A DNA stretch of 64,000 nucleotides from Streptomyces goshikiensis (GCF_014650555.1 NZ_BMVE01000002.1:868001-932000), one strand, 5' to 3'; positions 34,291-44,076 are shown, counted from the stretch's first letter. Notes: generated by a model from the letters alone, not told the origin. Translations and numbers: made by a program.

Positions 34291-35577
34291 CTACGAGGGG
34301 GCAGGTTGCGGGGACGTTGCACGCGGCGCGCCGAGTTCGAGGTCCAGGGAGCGTACGCGGGCCAGCGCGGCCGGCCGCCCCTCCGGCGGGAGCGCCGCGG
34401 CCAGGGCCCGCCACACCTCCGGGTCGTCCGCGCCCCAGGGCCCGCACACCCAGTCGCTCAGCAGCCCCGGGTCCGCCCGGGCGATCACGGCGGCCCGCGC
34501 CTGGTCCTCTATCCGCCGCCGCAGCCGGACGATCCCGGGCGCGGTCGAGGCCGGCAGCAGCGGCCCCGGATAGCGGCCCAGCGCGGCCGAGACGGCGCCC
34601 GCCGCCAGGTGCCGGGTCACGGCGGTGAAGTCCGCCTCCAGCGGGGCGGCGCTCCGGTAGGGCCGGGAGAGCAGCCGCTCCGGGCCGAGCAGCCCGCGCA
34701 GCCGCGAGATCTCCGCCCGCAAGGTCACCGGGCACACCGACTCGTCCTCGTACAGGGCGAGCGCCAGCTCCTCGCCCGACAAGCCCTCCGGATGGTGCGC
34801 CAGCAGCGCCATGATCTCGCTGTGCCGCCGCCCGAGCGTGATCTCCCGGCCCCCGGCCACCAGCAGCGCCTCGTCGCGGCCGAGCGCGGTCAGGGTGTCG
34901 CGGGCCGCCGCCGGGGGCGGGCTCAGCAGGGCCAGCTGGGCCTCCGCCGCCCGCGCCACCGCCTGGACGAACGCCAGCGAGTGGGGGTGGGCCAGCCCGT
35001 CGCCGCCGGTGATGTCCACCGCGCCGAGCACCCCGCCGGTCCGGGGATCGCGGACCGGGGCCGCCGCGCAGGTCCAGGGGTGCACCCGGCGGCTGAAGTG
35101 TTCCGCCCCGAAGACCTGGACGGGCTGCCCGAGCGCGACCGCCGTACCGGGCGCGTTGGTTCCCATCGCCGTCTCCGCCCAGCGCGCCCCCGGGACGAAG
35201 CCGAGCCCCTCCGCGCGCCGCAGCGTCGCCGGTTCGCCCTCCACCCACAGCAGGCTGCCCCGGGCGTCGCACACCGCCAGCAGATGGGCCCCGCTCGCGG
35301 CGAACGCCCCGATCAGCTCGCGGAACACCGGCATCACCCGGGCCAGCGGATGCTCCTCCCGGTACGCCCGCAGCTCAGGCTCCGCCCGCTCCACCCGGGC
35401 CCCGCACTCCGGGCTGACCCGGGCCCGGGCACTCCGCCGCCAGGACTTCGCGATCACCGCCCGGACCGGTGCCTCGACCAGCCCGGCCCCGGTGAACGCC
35501 GCGTGCGCCCGTCGCAGTTCGCGCGTGCGCTCGGCCGGGTCCGCCCCGCCCGGCAGCGCCAACGACGGATCGCCCAT
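34291..35577 (-). CDS. GAF domain transcriptional regulator (AcoR-like, without AAA+ domain)
   Basis: The 428-residue protein opens like AcoR/acetoin regulators ([24 protein letters not shown]) and has a GAF domain ([38 protein letters not shown]). The C-terminal half has a winged-helix type segment ([29 protein letters not shown]) instead of the sigma-54 AAA+ module. Such proteins are common in actinomycetes next to aldehyde dehydrogenase genes. The ATG at 35577 has GGGAGGG upstream. It presumably senses an aldehyde, alcohol or diol and activates the dehydrogenase gene. Confidence 0.85.
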   Translation of the reverse strand: MGDPSLALPGGADPAERTRELRRAHAAFTGAGLVEAPVRAVIAKSWRRSARARVSPECGARVERAEPELRAYREEHPLARVMPVFRELIGAFAASGAHLLAVCDARGSLLWVEGEPATLRRAEGLGFVPGARWAETAMGTNAPGTAVALGQPVQVFGAEHFSRRVHPWTCAAAPVRDPRTGGVLGAVDITGGDGLAHPHSLAFVQAVARAAEAQLALLSPPPAAARDTLTALGRDEALLVAGGREITLGRRHSEIMALLAHHPEGLSGEELALALYEDESVCPVTLRAEISRLRGLLGPERLLSRPYRSAAPLEADFTAVTRHLAAGAVSAALGRYPGPLLPASTAPGIVRLRRRIEDQARAAVIARADPGLLSDWVCGPWGADDPEVWRALAAALPPEGRPAALARVRSLDLELGAPRATSPQPAPS

Positions 35578-35773
35578 GTCACCCTCCCGTGCCGCCGCGG
35601 TACCCGGAGCGCCCCCATCGTCGTGCGGGGTGCGGATCCCGGCAAGCGGTACACCGGCCAGAGCGCGCCGAAACCTTACCGGCCACTGCGAGACCCGTCC
35701 GGATGGCCGGGAACGCACGGCCGAGACGGCGCGTTGTGGGAGTAGTGGCCGACGCAGCAGGAGGTGTCCGCAG

Positions 35774-35956
35774 ATGTCCACACGCGGAAAAGTCGCGGTT
35801 GCCGGAGTCGTGGCAGCCATCGTGTTGTTCTGGGCGGTCGGGTTCTGGGCGGGGCTCCTGGTCCTGATCGGGGTGCCGACAGCGGCCTACCTGCTGCTGG
35901 ACTCCTCTCAGCGGCGTCGGGTCCGGGGCATGTCAAAGAAGCAGATCGGCCGCTGA
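35774..35956 (+). CDS. Small membrane protein, 60 residues
   Basis: The 60-residue protein has a short basic N-terminus (MSTRGK), two closely spaced hydrophobic segments (VAVAGVVAAIVLFWAVGFWA and LLVLIGVPTAAYLLL) and a basic cytoplasmic end (SQRRRVRGMSKKQIGR). The start follows CAGGAGG. Function is unknown. It lies divergent from the GAF regulator and 22 bases before the MOSC gene, so the two may be co-transcribed. Confidence 0.72.
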   Translation: MSTRGKVAVAGVVAAIVLFWAVGFWAGLLVLIGVPTAAYLLLDSSQRRRVRGMSKKQIGR

Positions 35957-35978
35957 CGCGGCAGTGGGGGGACGTCCT

Positions 35979-36524
35979 ATGGGCACCGCACAAGTCGCGG
36001 CTGTCAGCAGCAACGCCGTGTACTCGTTCACCAAGCCCAACCGCGAGAGCATCAGGCTGCTCGCCGGGCTCGGCGTCGAGGGAGACGTGCATGCGGGAGT
36101 GACGGTCAAGCACCGCTCCCGCGTCGCACAGGACCCGACCCAGCCCAACCTGCGCCAGATACACCTCATCCACCGCGAGCTGTTCGACGAGGTGGCCGGA
36201 GCCGGCTTCCGCGTCGAGGCGGGGCAGCTCGGGGAGAACGTGACCACGGAGGGCATAGACCTGCTCGCGCTGCCGGCCGGCACGCTGCTGAGCCTCGGCG
36301 AGGAGGCGGTGGTGGAGGTGACCGGCCTGCGCAACCCGTGTCTCCAGATCGACCACTTCCAGGACGGGCTGCTCAAGCAGGTCGTGCTGCGGGACGAGGA
36401 GGGCCGGCTCGTCCGCAAGGCCGGAATCATGGGTGTGGTCCGCCAGGGCGGCACCGTCCACCCGGGTGACCCGATCGCCGTGACCCTGCCGCCGCCCCCG
36501 CACATACCGCTCGACCGGGTCTGA
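35979..36524 (+). CDS. MOSC domain protein
   Basis: The 181-residue single-domain MOSC protein has GVEGDVHAG near the N-terminus, LGENVTTEGIDLLALPAG in the middle and the conserved Cys in RNPCLQID. MOSC domains transfer sulfur or bind molybdenum cofactor (as in MOCS and YiiM). The lack of an N-terminal beta-barrel domain fits the stand-alone YiiM-like type. Some reduce N-hydroxylated substrates. The ATG at 35979 lies 22 bases after the small membrane gene. Confidence 0.9.
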   Translation: MGTAQVAAVSSNAVYSFTKPNRESIRLLAGLGVEGDVHAGVTVKHRSRVAQDPTQPNLRQIHLIHRELFDEVAGAGFRVEAGQLGENVTTEGIDLLALPAGTLLSLGEEAVVEVTGLRNPCLQIDHFQDGLLKQVVLRDEEGRLVRKAGIMGVVRQGGTVHPGDPIAVTLPPPPHIPLDRV

Positions 36525-36578
36525 CCCGCTCCGCAGGCGGTCGCCGGCCCCGTCGGCGCACCGCCGCGCTCGGGAGGG

Positions 36579-37043
36579 TCAGTAGTAGTCGCGCATCAGC
36601 GTCGTCGCCCACTCCGGCTGGCGGAGCTCGCCGCGCGGCCCGAATTCCGTCATGTACGGCTTGATGTCGAGCACCGGGGTGCCCTCCACCGCGTCCAGGC
36701 CCTCCACGTGAACGTCCAGGCCGTCCACCTTCAGCACCCGGCAGCGCGAGACACCCAGCCGGTTCGGCCGGTTCTTGCCGCGCTGGGCGAAGATGCCCAC
36801 CAGCGGCCAGTCCGGGTTGCCCCGGGGATGCCGCGCGCCCGTCTCGACCTTCTCCGCCGGGACCCGGTCGAAGTGGTAGACGATCTCGACGTGCGAGAAG
36901 TCCGCCAGGCCGAACAGGGCCTCCGGCCCGAACCGCCGCTCGTCCAGCCGGATCACCGCCGTCTCCCGCCCCCAGTCGTCGTCGGCGACCTCCGCGCGGC
37001 CGCCCACGACCACCGCCACCGCTTCGGACTCCACCCGCATCAT
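36579..37043 (-). CDS. TrmO/TsaA-like tRNA t6A37 methyltransferase
   Basis: The 154-residue protein of the UPF0066 (YaeB/VirR/TrmO) family has the conserved RLDERRFGPEALFGLADFSHVEIVYHF, HPRGNPDWPLVGIFAQRGKNRPNRLG (in outline) and DIKPY blocks. The family N6-methylates t6A at position 37 of tRNA-Thr, although short actinobacterial members are less studied. The ATG at 37043 (MMRVES) has GAGGGGG upstream; an upstream ATG at 37061 has none. Confidence 0.85.
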   Translation of the reverse strand: MMRVESEAVAVVVGGRAEVADDDWGRETAVIRLDERRFGPEALFGLADFSHVEIVYHFDRVPAEKVETGARHPRGNPDWPLVGIFAQRGKNRPNRLGVSRCRVLKVDGLDVHVEGLDAVEGTPVLDIKPYMTEFGPRGELRQPEWATTLMRDYY

Positions 37044-37098
37044 GTCCCCCTCGTGTCCCAACCCGTATGCAAGCCCGCGTACCTCAGACCGGCCGTGC

Positions 37099-37887
37099 TC
37101 AGACCGGCCGTACCGCGACGCGGTCCAGCGCGGCCAGCAGTTCCAGCAGCTCCGGCAGGTCCGCCGTCGCCCCGTGCGGGACGGTCAGCACCTCGCTCGG
37201 CTCCTCGTCGAGCAGCAGGAACGCCGCGTCACCCGTCCGGGCCACCAGCGACCAGCCCGGCCCGTCCACCCGTAGCGTCCGCGCGTCCTCGCCCGCGAAC
37301 GAGGAGCGTATCCGGCCGGGCGGCGGAGCCTTCCGCGTGTACTCCAGGGCCTCCTTGAGCGCCCGCGCCAGCCCGGGGTGCGCGGCTGCCGCCGCCCCGC
37401 CGTCCGTCGCGATCCGCTCGCGCCAGTCGCCCCACTCCCGGGCTATCTGGTCCGCGCCCATCCGCCGCTGAACCGGCCCCCACGCCTCCGCCGAGGGCGG
37501 CGCCAGCGGCACCCGGCCGGTGCCGTCCGCGCCCTGTTCCGGATCGTGCGGCTCCGGGACCCCCGTCGTCGAGACCGTGAGGTCCAGGGGCCAGCCCGCC
37601 AGCGAGACCACGATGGTCCGCTCGTCGGGCGACAGGTCGTACTCCATCCCGCAGTCCCAGGACGCGATGGCCGCGGCCACGAGCGAGACGTCGTCCACCA
37701 CGACCGTCCAGCGCGCGCCCTCCTCGTCCTGGCCGAGCACCAGCCCGTACCCCTCAGGCGCCGCCGGCACGCCCAGCAGTGAGCAGGCCTCCGGGAAATC
37801 GTCGCCCAGTACCCCGGGGAACTGCGCGGGGGTCATCAGTACGGCGGTCAGCACGTACAGGGACCCGCCGTCACCCTCGTCGGACAC
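37099..37887 (-). CDS. Conserved actinobacterial hypothetical protein
   Basis: The 262-residue soluble acidic protein has no recognisable domain, signal peptide or membrane segment. It starts with GTG at 37887 (MSDEGDGGSLYVLTAVLMTPAQF). Its composition, with alternating hydrophobic strands and a C-terminal helical LPELLELLAALD, suggests a small alpha/beta fold of the SUKH or type III-chaperone-like kind, but this is only an impression. It lies divergent from the MpaB-type oxygenase gene. Confidence 0.78.
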   Translation of the reverse strand: MSDEGDGGSLYVLTAVLMTPAQFPGVLGDDFPEACSLLGVPAAPEGYGLVLGQDEEGARWTVVVDDVSLVAAAIASWDCGMEYDLSPDERTIVVSLAGWPLDLTVSTTGVPEPHDPEQGADGTGRVPLAPPSAEAWGPVQRRMGADQIAREWGDWRERIATDGGAAAAAHPGLARALKEALEYTRKAPPPGRIRSSFAGEDARTLRVDGPGWSLVARTGDAAFLLLDEEPSEVLTVPHGATADLPELLELLAALDRVAVRPV

Positions 37888-38022
37888 GTAGCCTCCCGGT
37901 CGCTCTCTCGTCGGCGCACCCTAACCAGCGGGTAACCGCCGCGTCGAGAGCCCGCGGGAGTCGAATTCCAAGCCCACTACCTGCACGTAGAGTTGAGGAC
38001 CCGCAACAGAAAGGGACACCCG

Positions 38023-38937
38023 GTGCAGCGTTACGACCGGCTGAGGGAGATCCTCCGGCTCGATCCCGACCACGACTTCCTCGCCATCCACCGGCTCACC
38101 GCCACCTACGAGTTCCCCTGGGACTTCGCCCGGGCCCAGGAGCTCGCCCTGTTCCGGACCTACGCCGTACCCGCCATCGGCCGCCTGCTGGCCGAGACCG
38201 CCGAGTTCACCGACCGCGCGCAGCGGCGCTACGACGACACGGTGCTGCTCCTCGACGCCGTCCTGGAGCACGGCTTCGACAGCGACACCGCCCGCACCGC
38301 GATCCGCCGCGTCAACCAGATGCACCGCAGCTACGACATCGGCAACGAAGACATGCGGTACGTCCTGTGCACGTTCGTGGTGGTTCCGGCGCGGTGGCTC
38401 GACGCCTACGGCTGGCGCCCGCTGACCCACCACGAGCGTCGGGCCTGCGCGAACTACTACGCCACCCTCGGCCGCCACATGGGCATCACGGACGTCCCGG
38501 ACACCTACGAGGAGTTCGAGGCCACCCTGGACGGCTACGAGAAGGCCCACTTCGGCTGGGACGAGGGGGGCCGCGAGGTCGCCGATTCCACCCTCGAACT
38601 GATGGCCTCCTGGTACCCCGCCCCGCTCGCTCCCGCCGTGCGGGCCCTCGGCCTGTCGCTCTTCGACGAGCCGCTGCTCGCCGCCCTCCGGTACGAGCGC
38701 CCGCACCCTCGGGTCCGGGGTCTGTTCCGCGGCGCCCTGTGGCTCCGGGGCCGCGCGGTACGGCTGCTGCCCCCGCGCGCCACCCCGCACTACGCGCGGC
38801 AGAACCCGGAGGTCAAGGGCTACCCGGACGGCTATGACGTCGGCGAGCTCGGTACCTTCCCGGTCCCCGGCCGCGGTGGCTGCCCGGTGCCGCACCCGCG
38901 CCGCCCGGCCGGTGCGGACGCCCAGCCCCCGACCTGA
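38023..38937 (+). CDS. Oxygenase MpaB family protein (DUF2236)
   Basis: The 304-residue protein has the hallmarks of the rubber-oxygenase/MpaB fold: EFPWDFARAQELALFRTYAVP, then RRVNQMHRSYDIGNEDMRYVL and VPARWLDAYGWRPLTHHE. The Arg and His residues in these blocks correspond to haem-binding positions in latex-clearing protein. It lacks a twin-arginine signal, so it is cytoplasmic. The GTG at 38023 with AAGGGA upstream is preferred to the in-frame start at 37993. Substrate unknown. Confidence 0.85.
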   Translation: MQRYDRLREILRLDPDHDFLAIHRLTATYEFPWDFARAQELALFRTYAVPAIGRLLAETAEFTDRAQRRYDDTVLLLDAVLEHGFDSDTARTAIRRVNQMHRSYDIGNEDMRYVLCTFVVVPARWLDAYGWRPLTHHERRACANYYATLGRHMGITDVPDTYEEFEATLDGYEKAHFGWDEGGREVADSTLELMASWYPAPLAPAVRALGLSLFDEPLLAALRYERPHPRVRGLFRGALWLRGRAVRLLPPRATPHYARQNPEVKGYPDGYDVGELGTFPVPGRGGCPVPHPRRPAGADAQPPT

Positions 38938-38946
38938 CCCCGTCCT

Positions 38947-38971
38947 GACCCGACCCGACCCGACCCGACCC
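38947..38971. repeat. Five tandem GACCC pentamers
   Basis: GACCC is repeated five times without error, directly after the MpaB-type gene and before the convergent methyltransferase gene. A GGCCGG-TCC-GGCCG hairpin-prone stretch follows. Probably replication slippage; it may add to transcription stopping. Confidence 0.8.
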
Positions 38972-38991
38972 GGCCGGTCCGGCCGACCGGC

Positions 38992-39591
38992 TCAGGCGCG
39001 GCGCACCGCGAGCGCCAGGAAGCGCTCGTCCTCGTCGGCGTACGAGGTCATGTCCCACCCGGAAGCGGACAGCAGCGGGCCCAGGTTGTGCTCGGCCCGC
39101 AGGTCGTCCGGGGTCAGCTCGCGCCCGTGGCGCGCCGCCAGCGCGGCGCGCCCGATCGGGTGGAACAGCGCCAGCCGGCCGCCCGGGCGCACCACCTGGG
39201 CCAGTTCCCGCAGGTTCGCCTCCGGATCCGGCAGGTGCGCGATGAGCCCGGCGGCGAAGACCGCGTCCAGTGCGGCGTCGCGCAACGGCAGCCGGGCCAC
39301 GTCCGTGAGCAGCAGTGCGCCGTCTGCAGCCCGCCCGGCCTGCCGAGCGGCGGCCAGCATCTGCGGGGTGAGGTCCGCGCCGAGCACCGTCCCGGCCGGT
39401 CCCACGGCCGCCCGCAGCGGGGTCAGCGCGCGCCCGGTCCCGCAGCCCGCGTCGAGCACCCGGTCGCCGGGGCGCAGCCCGAACTCGGCCACGGCGGTCG
39501 CGAAGGCCGGCTCGTCGTCCGGGAACTTGAGGTCCCAGCCGGCGGCGCGCGTCCCGAAGAAATCCTGTACGTGCGTGTGGTCTTCGCTCAT
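38992..39591 (-). CDS. Class I SAM-dependent methyltransferase
   Basis: The 199-residue protein has motif I VLDAGCGTGRAL, an acidic Asp in GADLTPQML, and a post-I and motif II region (VFAAGLIAHLPDPEANL) of the UbiE/type 11 kind. Its substrate cannot be predicted. The ATG at 39591 (MSEDHTHVQDFF) is used; an upstream in-frame start at 39636 lacks a good ribosome site. Confidence 0.87.
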   Translation of the reverse strand: MSEDHTHVQDFFGTRAAGWDLKFPDDEPAFATAVAEFGLRPGDRVLDAGCGTGRALTPLRAAVGPAGTVLGADLTPQMLAAARQAGRAADGALLLTDVARLPLRDAALDAVFAAGLIAHLPDPEANLRELAQVVRPGGRLALFHPIGRAALAARHGRELTPDDLRAEHNLGPLLSASGWDMTSYADEDERFLALAVRRA

Positions 39592-39751
39592 GTGGACATG
39601 ATCCCCCACCGGTACACCGCTCCGTTGCGTGCGCAAGGTGGTACGCGGTGTGATCGAACATCAACATAGCTCTGTCATATTCCAGCAGTTCCAGCTGCTT
39701 TCGAAATGCTCCCCTTGTTCGTGCCCTCACCCCCACTACCGTCCCGTGGCC

Positions 39752-40534
39752 ATGGGACACCTGGACCACGCCGCTTACGGCTTGCTGACACCCGCGCTGT
39801 CATACGTGATGGCATCCATAGGCGCCGCCCTCGGACTGCGCTGCACCGTGCGCGCCCTCGCGGCGACCGGCTCCGCCCGCCGCAACTGGCTCATCACCGC
39901 GGCCTCCGCCATCGGATCCGGCATCTGGACGATGCACTTCGTGGCGATGCTCGGCTTCAGCGTCACCGGTACCGAGATCCACTTCAACGTGCCGCTGACC
40001 GTCCTCAGCCTGCTCGTCGCCGTGCTCGTCGTCGGCGCCGGTGTCTTCGCCGTCGGCTACGGCAAGCGGCGCGGCCGCGCCCTCGTCCTCGGCGGGCTGA
40101 CCACCGGCCTGGGCGTCGCCAGCATGCACTACCTCGGCATGGCGGCCCTGCGGCTGCACGGCGAGGTCTCGTACGAGCCGCTCATGGTCGCGCTGTCCGT
40201 CGCCATCGCGGTCGTCGCGGCGACCGCCGCGCTCTGGGCGGCCCTGAACATCAAGGCCCCGGTGGCCGTCGCGGTCGCCTCGCTCGTCATGGGCGCCGCC
40301 GTCACGAGCATGCACTACACCGGGATGCTGGCCGTCGCCGTCCGGGTCACCCCCTCGGACGCCGCGCTGCCCGGGGTCACCGCGATGCAGTTCATCTTCC
40401 CGCTCGCCGTCGGGCTCGGGTCCTACCTGTTCATCACCTCCGCCTTCGTCGCGCTCTCGCCGACCGCCGAGGAACTGGCCGCCTCGGCGTCGGTGCGGAA
40501 CCTGGGCGGGCGCGCCGCCGCCGCCCAGCACTGA
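39752..40534 (+). CDS. MHYT domain integral membrane sensor
   Basis: The 260-residue membrane protein has about seven hydrophobic segments with three MHYT-type motifs: MHFVAM, MHYLGM and MHYTGM. MHYT domains are proposed to bind copper and sense O2, CO or NO. Here there is no attached GGDEF, EAL or kinase domain, so it must signal through another protein; the conservon begins 125 bases downstream. The ATG at 39752 fits the usual family N-terminus (MGHLDH) despite a weak ribosome site. Confidence 0.88.
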   Translation: MGHLDHAAYGLLTPALSYVMASIGAALGLRCTVRALAATGSARRNWLITAASAIGSGIWTMHFVAMLGFSVTGTEIHFNVPLTVLSLLVAVLVVGAGVFAVGYGKRRGRALVLGGLTTGLGVASMHYLGMAALRLHGEVSYEPLMVALSVAIAVVAATAALWAALNIKAPVAVAVASLVMGAAVTSMHYTGMLAVAVRVTPSDAALPGVTAMQFIFPLAVGLGSYLFITSAFVALSPTAEELAASASVRNLGGRAAAAQH

Positions 40535-40658
40535 GCGAAGCCCGCACGAGGGCCCGTACGAGAGCACGCGCGCCTCCCGTAGCCCCCGCCCCCCGCCCCC
40601 GCCCACCGCCGCATCGACGTACCGCCGAGCCGCCGTACCTCCCCGGAACGAGGAGCCC

Positions 40659-43229
40659 ATGCGCACACCCCGCAGGAAACCGGAAGCAGCGGCGCCGCGG
40701 CCGCCCGCGCCCCCGGCGCGAGGCCGCCGGGCACACGCCGGGCCGCCTGCCGAGGAGCCTGCCGACGACCGCGAGGCCGCCCGCCCGGCCCCGGCCGGTG
40801 CCCCCGCCGCCCCCGACCGCACCCTCAGACCCCGGCGCGGGGTCCGGCTGCGGCCGCGTACCGTCCGCGCGAAGATCCTCTCGCTGCTCGTGGTCCCGGT
40901 GGTCTCGCTGCTCGCCCTCTGGGGCTTCGCCACGGTCAGCACCGCCCAGGACATCTCCCGCCTCAGCCGCGTCCAGCGCGTGGACCGGGAGATCCGCACC
41001 CCCGTCGCCGAGGCCGTCACCGAGCTGCAGGCCGAACGCCGGGCCGCCGTCCGGCTGCTGGCCGATCCCGCCGCCGACCAGGCCGCCCTCGAACAGCAGG
41101 CCCGGCGCACGGACGGCGCCGTCGACCGGCTCCGCCTCGGCGACGCCCACACCGTGGCCGACTCCGGCGACTACCCCACCGAGGTGGTCGTCCGCCTCGA
41201 CGCCCTCGTCGCCGCCGTCGAAGCCCTCGAAGCCGTGCGCAAGGACATCACCGGCCGCCGGATCAGCCCCACCGCCGCCTACGAGGCGTACGGCAAGGTC
41301 GTCGACGACGCCTTCGCCGTCGACGGCGCCCTCTCCGGCGGCGAACACGCCGAACTCGGCCCCGACGCCCGGGTCCTGCTGGAATTCGCCCGGGCCGGAG
41401 AGCTCCTCGCACGCGAGGACGCCCTGCTCGCCATCCCCGGCACGCGCAACGCCGAAACGCTTCGCCGGCTGACCGGCGCCATAGAGGCCCGCCGAGCCAT
41501 GACGGCCGCCGCCGGCGGTGACCTCCCCGCCGCCCAGCGCGACACCTGGGAGTCCGTCGCCAAGAGCGCCGCCTACGCCGACCTCACCGGGGCCGAGGAC
41601 CGGGCCCTCGCCACCGGCACCGGGCGCGAGTCGGCGACCGCTCCGGCCGGCTGGGACGCCGCGTACACCGGCATCGCGGCCTCGATGCGCGAGATCGACG
41701 CCGCCGCGCGCGCCGAGGCCGCCGACCGCACCGACCCCTTCTCCGAAGGCGCGCTCAGCCCGGCCGGCGCCGCCGTCCTGCTGGGCCTGGCCGCGGTCGC
41801 CGCCTCGCTCGTCATCTCCGTCCGCATCGGCCGGACGCTGGTCGTCGAGCTGGTCTCGCTGCGCAACACCGCACTGTCGATCGCCCATCGCAAACTCCCC
41901 GACGCGATGGAACGGCTGCGGGCGGGAGAGGAGATCGACGTCAACGCCGAGACCCCGCCCGGACCGCCCGCCGAGGACGAGGTCACCCAGGTCGGACAGG
42001 CCCTGGCCACCGTCCACCGGGCCGCACTCGGCGCCGCCGTCGAACGCGCCGAACTCGCCAGCGGGGTCAGCGGCGTGTTCGTCAACCTCGCCCGCCGCAG
42101 CCAGGTCCTCGTGCACAAGCAGCTGACCCTGCTCGACTCGATGGAGCGGCGCACCGACGACCCCAACGAACTCGGTGACCTCTTCCGCCTCGACCACCTC
42201 ACCACCCGGATGCGCCGGCACGCGGAGAGCCTGATCATCCTCTCGGGCGCCGCCCCGGGCCGCGCCTGGCGGACGCCGATCCCGCTCACCAACGTCGTAC
42301 GGGCCGCCGTCTCCGAGATCGAGGACTATCCGCGCGTCGAGGTACGCCAGCTCGCCGAGGCCGCCGTGGCGGGCGCGGCCGTCGCCGACCTCACCCATCT
42401 GCTCGCCGAGCTCATCGAGAACGCCACCCAGTTCTCCCCGCCGCACACCAGGGTCCGCGTCAGCGGCGAACCCGTCGGCACCGGCTACGTCCTGGAAGTC
42501 GAGGACCGCGGGCTGGGCATGGGCCGCGAAGCCCTGGGCGATGCCAACCGCCGCATCGAACAGTCCGAGGCGCTCGACCTCTTCGACAGCGACCGGCTCG
42601 GGCTCTTCGTGGTCAGCCGCCTCTCGGCCCGCCACGGGGTGCGGGTGCACCTGCGCACCTCGCCCTACGGCGGCACCACCGCCGTGGTCCTGCTGCCGAA
42701 CTCCCTCCTCCAGGGCGCGATCACGGCCGGTTCCGCGGAGCCGCCGCGCACGCCGCCGACGGCGCAGCCGCCGCAGGAACCGCGGTCGCGGCCCCAGGCG
42801 TCGCGGTCACCCGCCGTGAGCGTCGTACGGGAGGACGCGCGCGGGTCCCGGGCCCCGGCGTCGGCCCCTGCGTCGGAGCCGGACCAGGACGAGGCCCCGG
42901 CCCAGGCTCCGGCTCAGGCCCCGGCCCCGGCCCCGGCCCGGAAAGCCGAGCCGCCGGAGCCGCGTCCCGCCCCGGTGGCCGCGCTCCGGCCGCGCGGCGG
43001 CGCCGCCCCCGTCACCGAACTGCCGCGCCGCGTACGCCAGGCCAGCCTCGTGCCGCAACTGCGCGAGACACCCGCCCCCAAGGAGCCGGCCGGCTCGCGC
43101 GCACCCGAGGACCCGTCGGGCCGCAGCCCGGAGCAGGCCCGCGACCGGCTGACCGCCTACCGGGCCGGCTGGGCCCGCGGTTCCCAGGACACCTCCCCCC
43201 ACGCAGGCAGCGAAGGAGAACAGCGATGA
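40659..43229 (+). CDS. cvnA: Conservon sensor: nitrate-sensing domain histidine-kinase-like ATPase (CvnA)
   Basis: The 856-residue membrane protein has a Pro/Ala-rich N-terminus, a first membrane helix (ILSLLVVPVVSLLALWGFA), an extracellular nitrate/nitrite-sensing-like helical domain, a second helix (AAVLLGLAAVAASLVISV), a HAMP-like linker and a HATPase_c domain (N-box ELIENATQFSPP; G-box VEDRGLGMG). A long low-complexity Pro/Ala tail follows. CvnA proteins form a membrane complex with CvnB, CvnC and the GTPase CvnD, resembling eukaryotic G-protein signalling. The start follows ACGAGGAG. The next gene overlaps by ATGA. Confidence 0.93.
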   Translation: MRTPRRKPEAAAPRPPAPPARGRRAHAGPPAEEPADDREAARPAPAGAPAAPDRTLRPRRGVRLRPRTVRAKILSLLVVPVVSLLALWGFATVSTAQDISRLSRVQRVDREIRTPVAEAVTELQAERRAAVRLLADPAADQAALEQQARRTDGAVDRLRLGDAHTVADSGDYPTEVVVRLDALVAAVEALEAVRKDITGRRISPTAAYEAYGKVVDDAFAVDGALSGGEHAELGPDARVLLEFARAGELLAREDALLAIPGTRNAETLRRLTGAIEARRAMTAAAGGDLPAAQRDTWESVAKSAAYADLTGAEDRALATGTGRESATAPAGWDAAYTGIAASMREIDAAARAEAADRTDPFSEGALSPAGAAVLLGLAAVAASLVISVRIGRTLVVELVSLRNTALSIAHRKLPDAMERLRAGEEIDVNAETPPGPPAEDEVTQVGQALATVHRAALGAAVERAELASGVSGVFVNLARRSQVLVHKQLTLLDSMERRTDDPNELGDLFRLDHLTTRMRRHAESLIILSGAAPGRAWRTPIPLTNVVRAAVSEIEDYPRVEVRQLAEAAVAGAAVADLTHLLAELIENATQFSPPHTRVRVSGEPVGTGYVLEVEDRGLGMGREALGDANRRIEQSEALDLFDSDRLGLFVVSRLSARHGVRVHLRTSPYGGTTAVVLLPNSLLQGAITAGSAEPPRTPPTAQPPQEPRSRPQASRSPAVSVVREDARGSRAPASAPASEPDQDEAPAQAPAQAPAPAPARKAEPPEPRPAPVAALRPRGGAAPVTELPRRVRQASLVPQLRETPAPKEPAGSRAPEDPSGRSPEQARDRLTAYRAGWARGSQDTSPHAGSEGEQR

Positions 43230-43669
43230 TCGAGCACCACAGCGTCGACCTCGACGGAGCCCACAGGTCCGGTGAGCTGGACTGGCTGCTGGACGACCTG
43301 GTGGTCCGGGTCCGCGAGGTCCGGCACGCCGTGGTCCTGTCCAACGACGGGCTGGCCGTGGGCGCTTCCAGTGCGCTCAGCCGGGAGGACGCCGAGCACC
43401 TGTCCGCCGTGGCCTCCGGCTTCCACAGCCTGGCGAAGGGCGTGGGCCGGCATTTCCGCTCCGGGGGCGTGCGCCAGACCATGGTGGAGATGGACGAAGG
43501 GTTCCTCTTCGTCGCGGCCGCCGGGGACGGCTCCTGCCTGGCCGTGCTCAGCGCCGCCAGCGCGGACATCGGTCTGATCGCCTACGAGATGGCCCGGCTG
43601 GTCAAGCGGGTCGGGGAGCACCTGTACACCCCGCCCCGGTTCGCGGCGCGTCCGCCGGCCGCCGGTTGA
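43226..43669 (+). CDS. cvnB: Roadblock/LC7 domain protein (CvnB)
   Basis: The 147-residue protein has the roadblock fold typical of CvnB: ELDWLLDDLVVRVREVRHAVVLSNDGL, then GRHFRSGGVRQTMVEMD. It is thought to act as a regulator or GTPase-activating partner for CvnD. The ATG overlaps the cvnA stop. A second, closely similar copy is encoded 1.6 kb downstream (45302-45700). Confidence 0.93.
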   Translation: MIEHHSVDLDGAHRSGELDWLLDDLVVRVREVRHAVVLSNDGLAVGASSALSREDAEHLSAVASGFHSLAKGVGRHFRSGGVRQTMVEMDEGFLFVAAAGDGSCLAVLSAASADIGLIAYEMARLVKRVGEHLYTPPRFAARPPAAG

Positions 43670-43686
43670 GCGGGGCGGTCCGGCAC

Positions 43687-44076
43687 ATGGAGGGGCAGTG
43701 GTACGACGCCGAGGCGGGCCCGCTCGTGCGCCCGTACGCCATGACCGGCGGGCGCACGAAACCGGGGCCGCACGGGGTCCGGTTCGACCTGATCGCGCTG
43801 GTGGTCGTGGACCCCGACGGCGGCGAAGGCGCCGTCGGGGCGGCCGGGTCGCCGCTGGGGCCGGAGCACCGGGCGCTGCTCGGGCTGTGCCGGTCCGAAA
43901 CCCAGTCGGTGGCGGAACTCGCCGCCGAGGCGGATCTGCCCGTGGGGGTGGTGCGGGTCCTGCTGGGGGACCTGCTGGAGGCGGGGCACGTCAAGGTCAG
44001 CCGCCCGGTGCCGCCCGCGCAGCTGCCGGACGAGCGGATTCTGCGGGAAGTCATCGAAGGATTGCGAGCGCTGTGA
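43687..44076 (+). CDS. cvnC: DUF742 protein (CvnC)
   Basis: The 129-residue DUF742 protein begins MEGQWYDAEAGPLVRPYAMTGG, a characteristic CvnC start, and ends with a winged-helix-like half (SVAELAAEADLPVGVVRVLLGDLLEAG). A TTG at 43666 overlapping the cvnB stop would add seven residues and is an alternative. It is an adaptor of the conservon complex. Confidence 0.88.
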   Translation: MEGQWYDAEAGPLVRPYAMTGGRTKPGPHGVRFDLIALVVVDPDGGEGAVGAAGSPLGPEHRALLGLCRSETQSVAELAAEADLPVGVVRVLLGDLLEAGHVKVSRPVPPAQLPDERILREVIEGLRAL

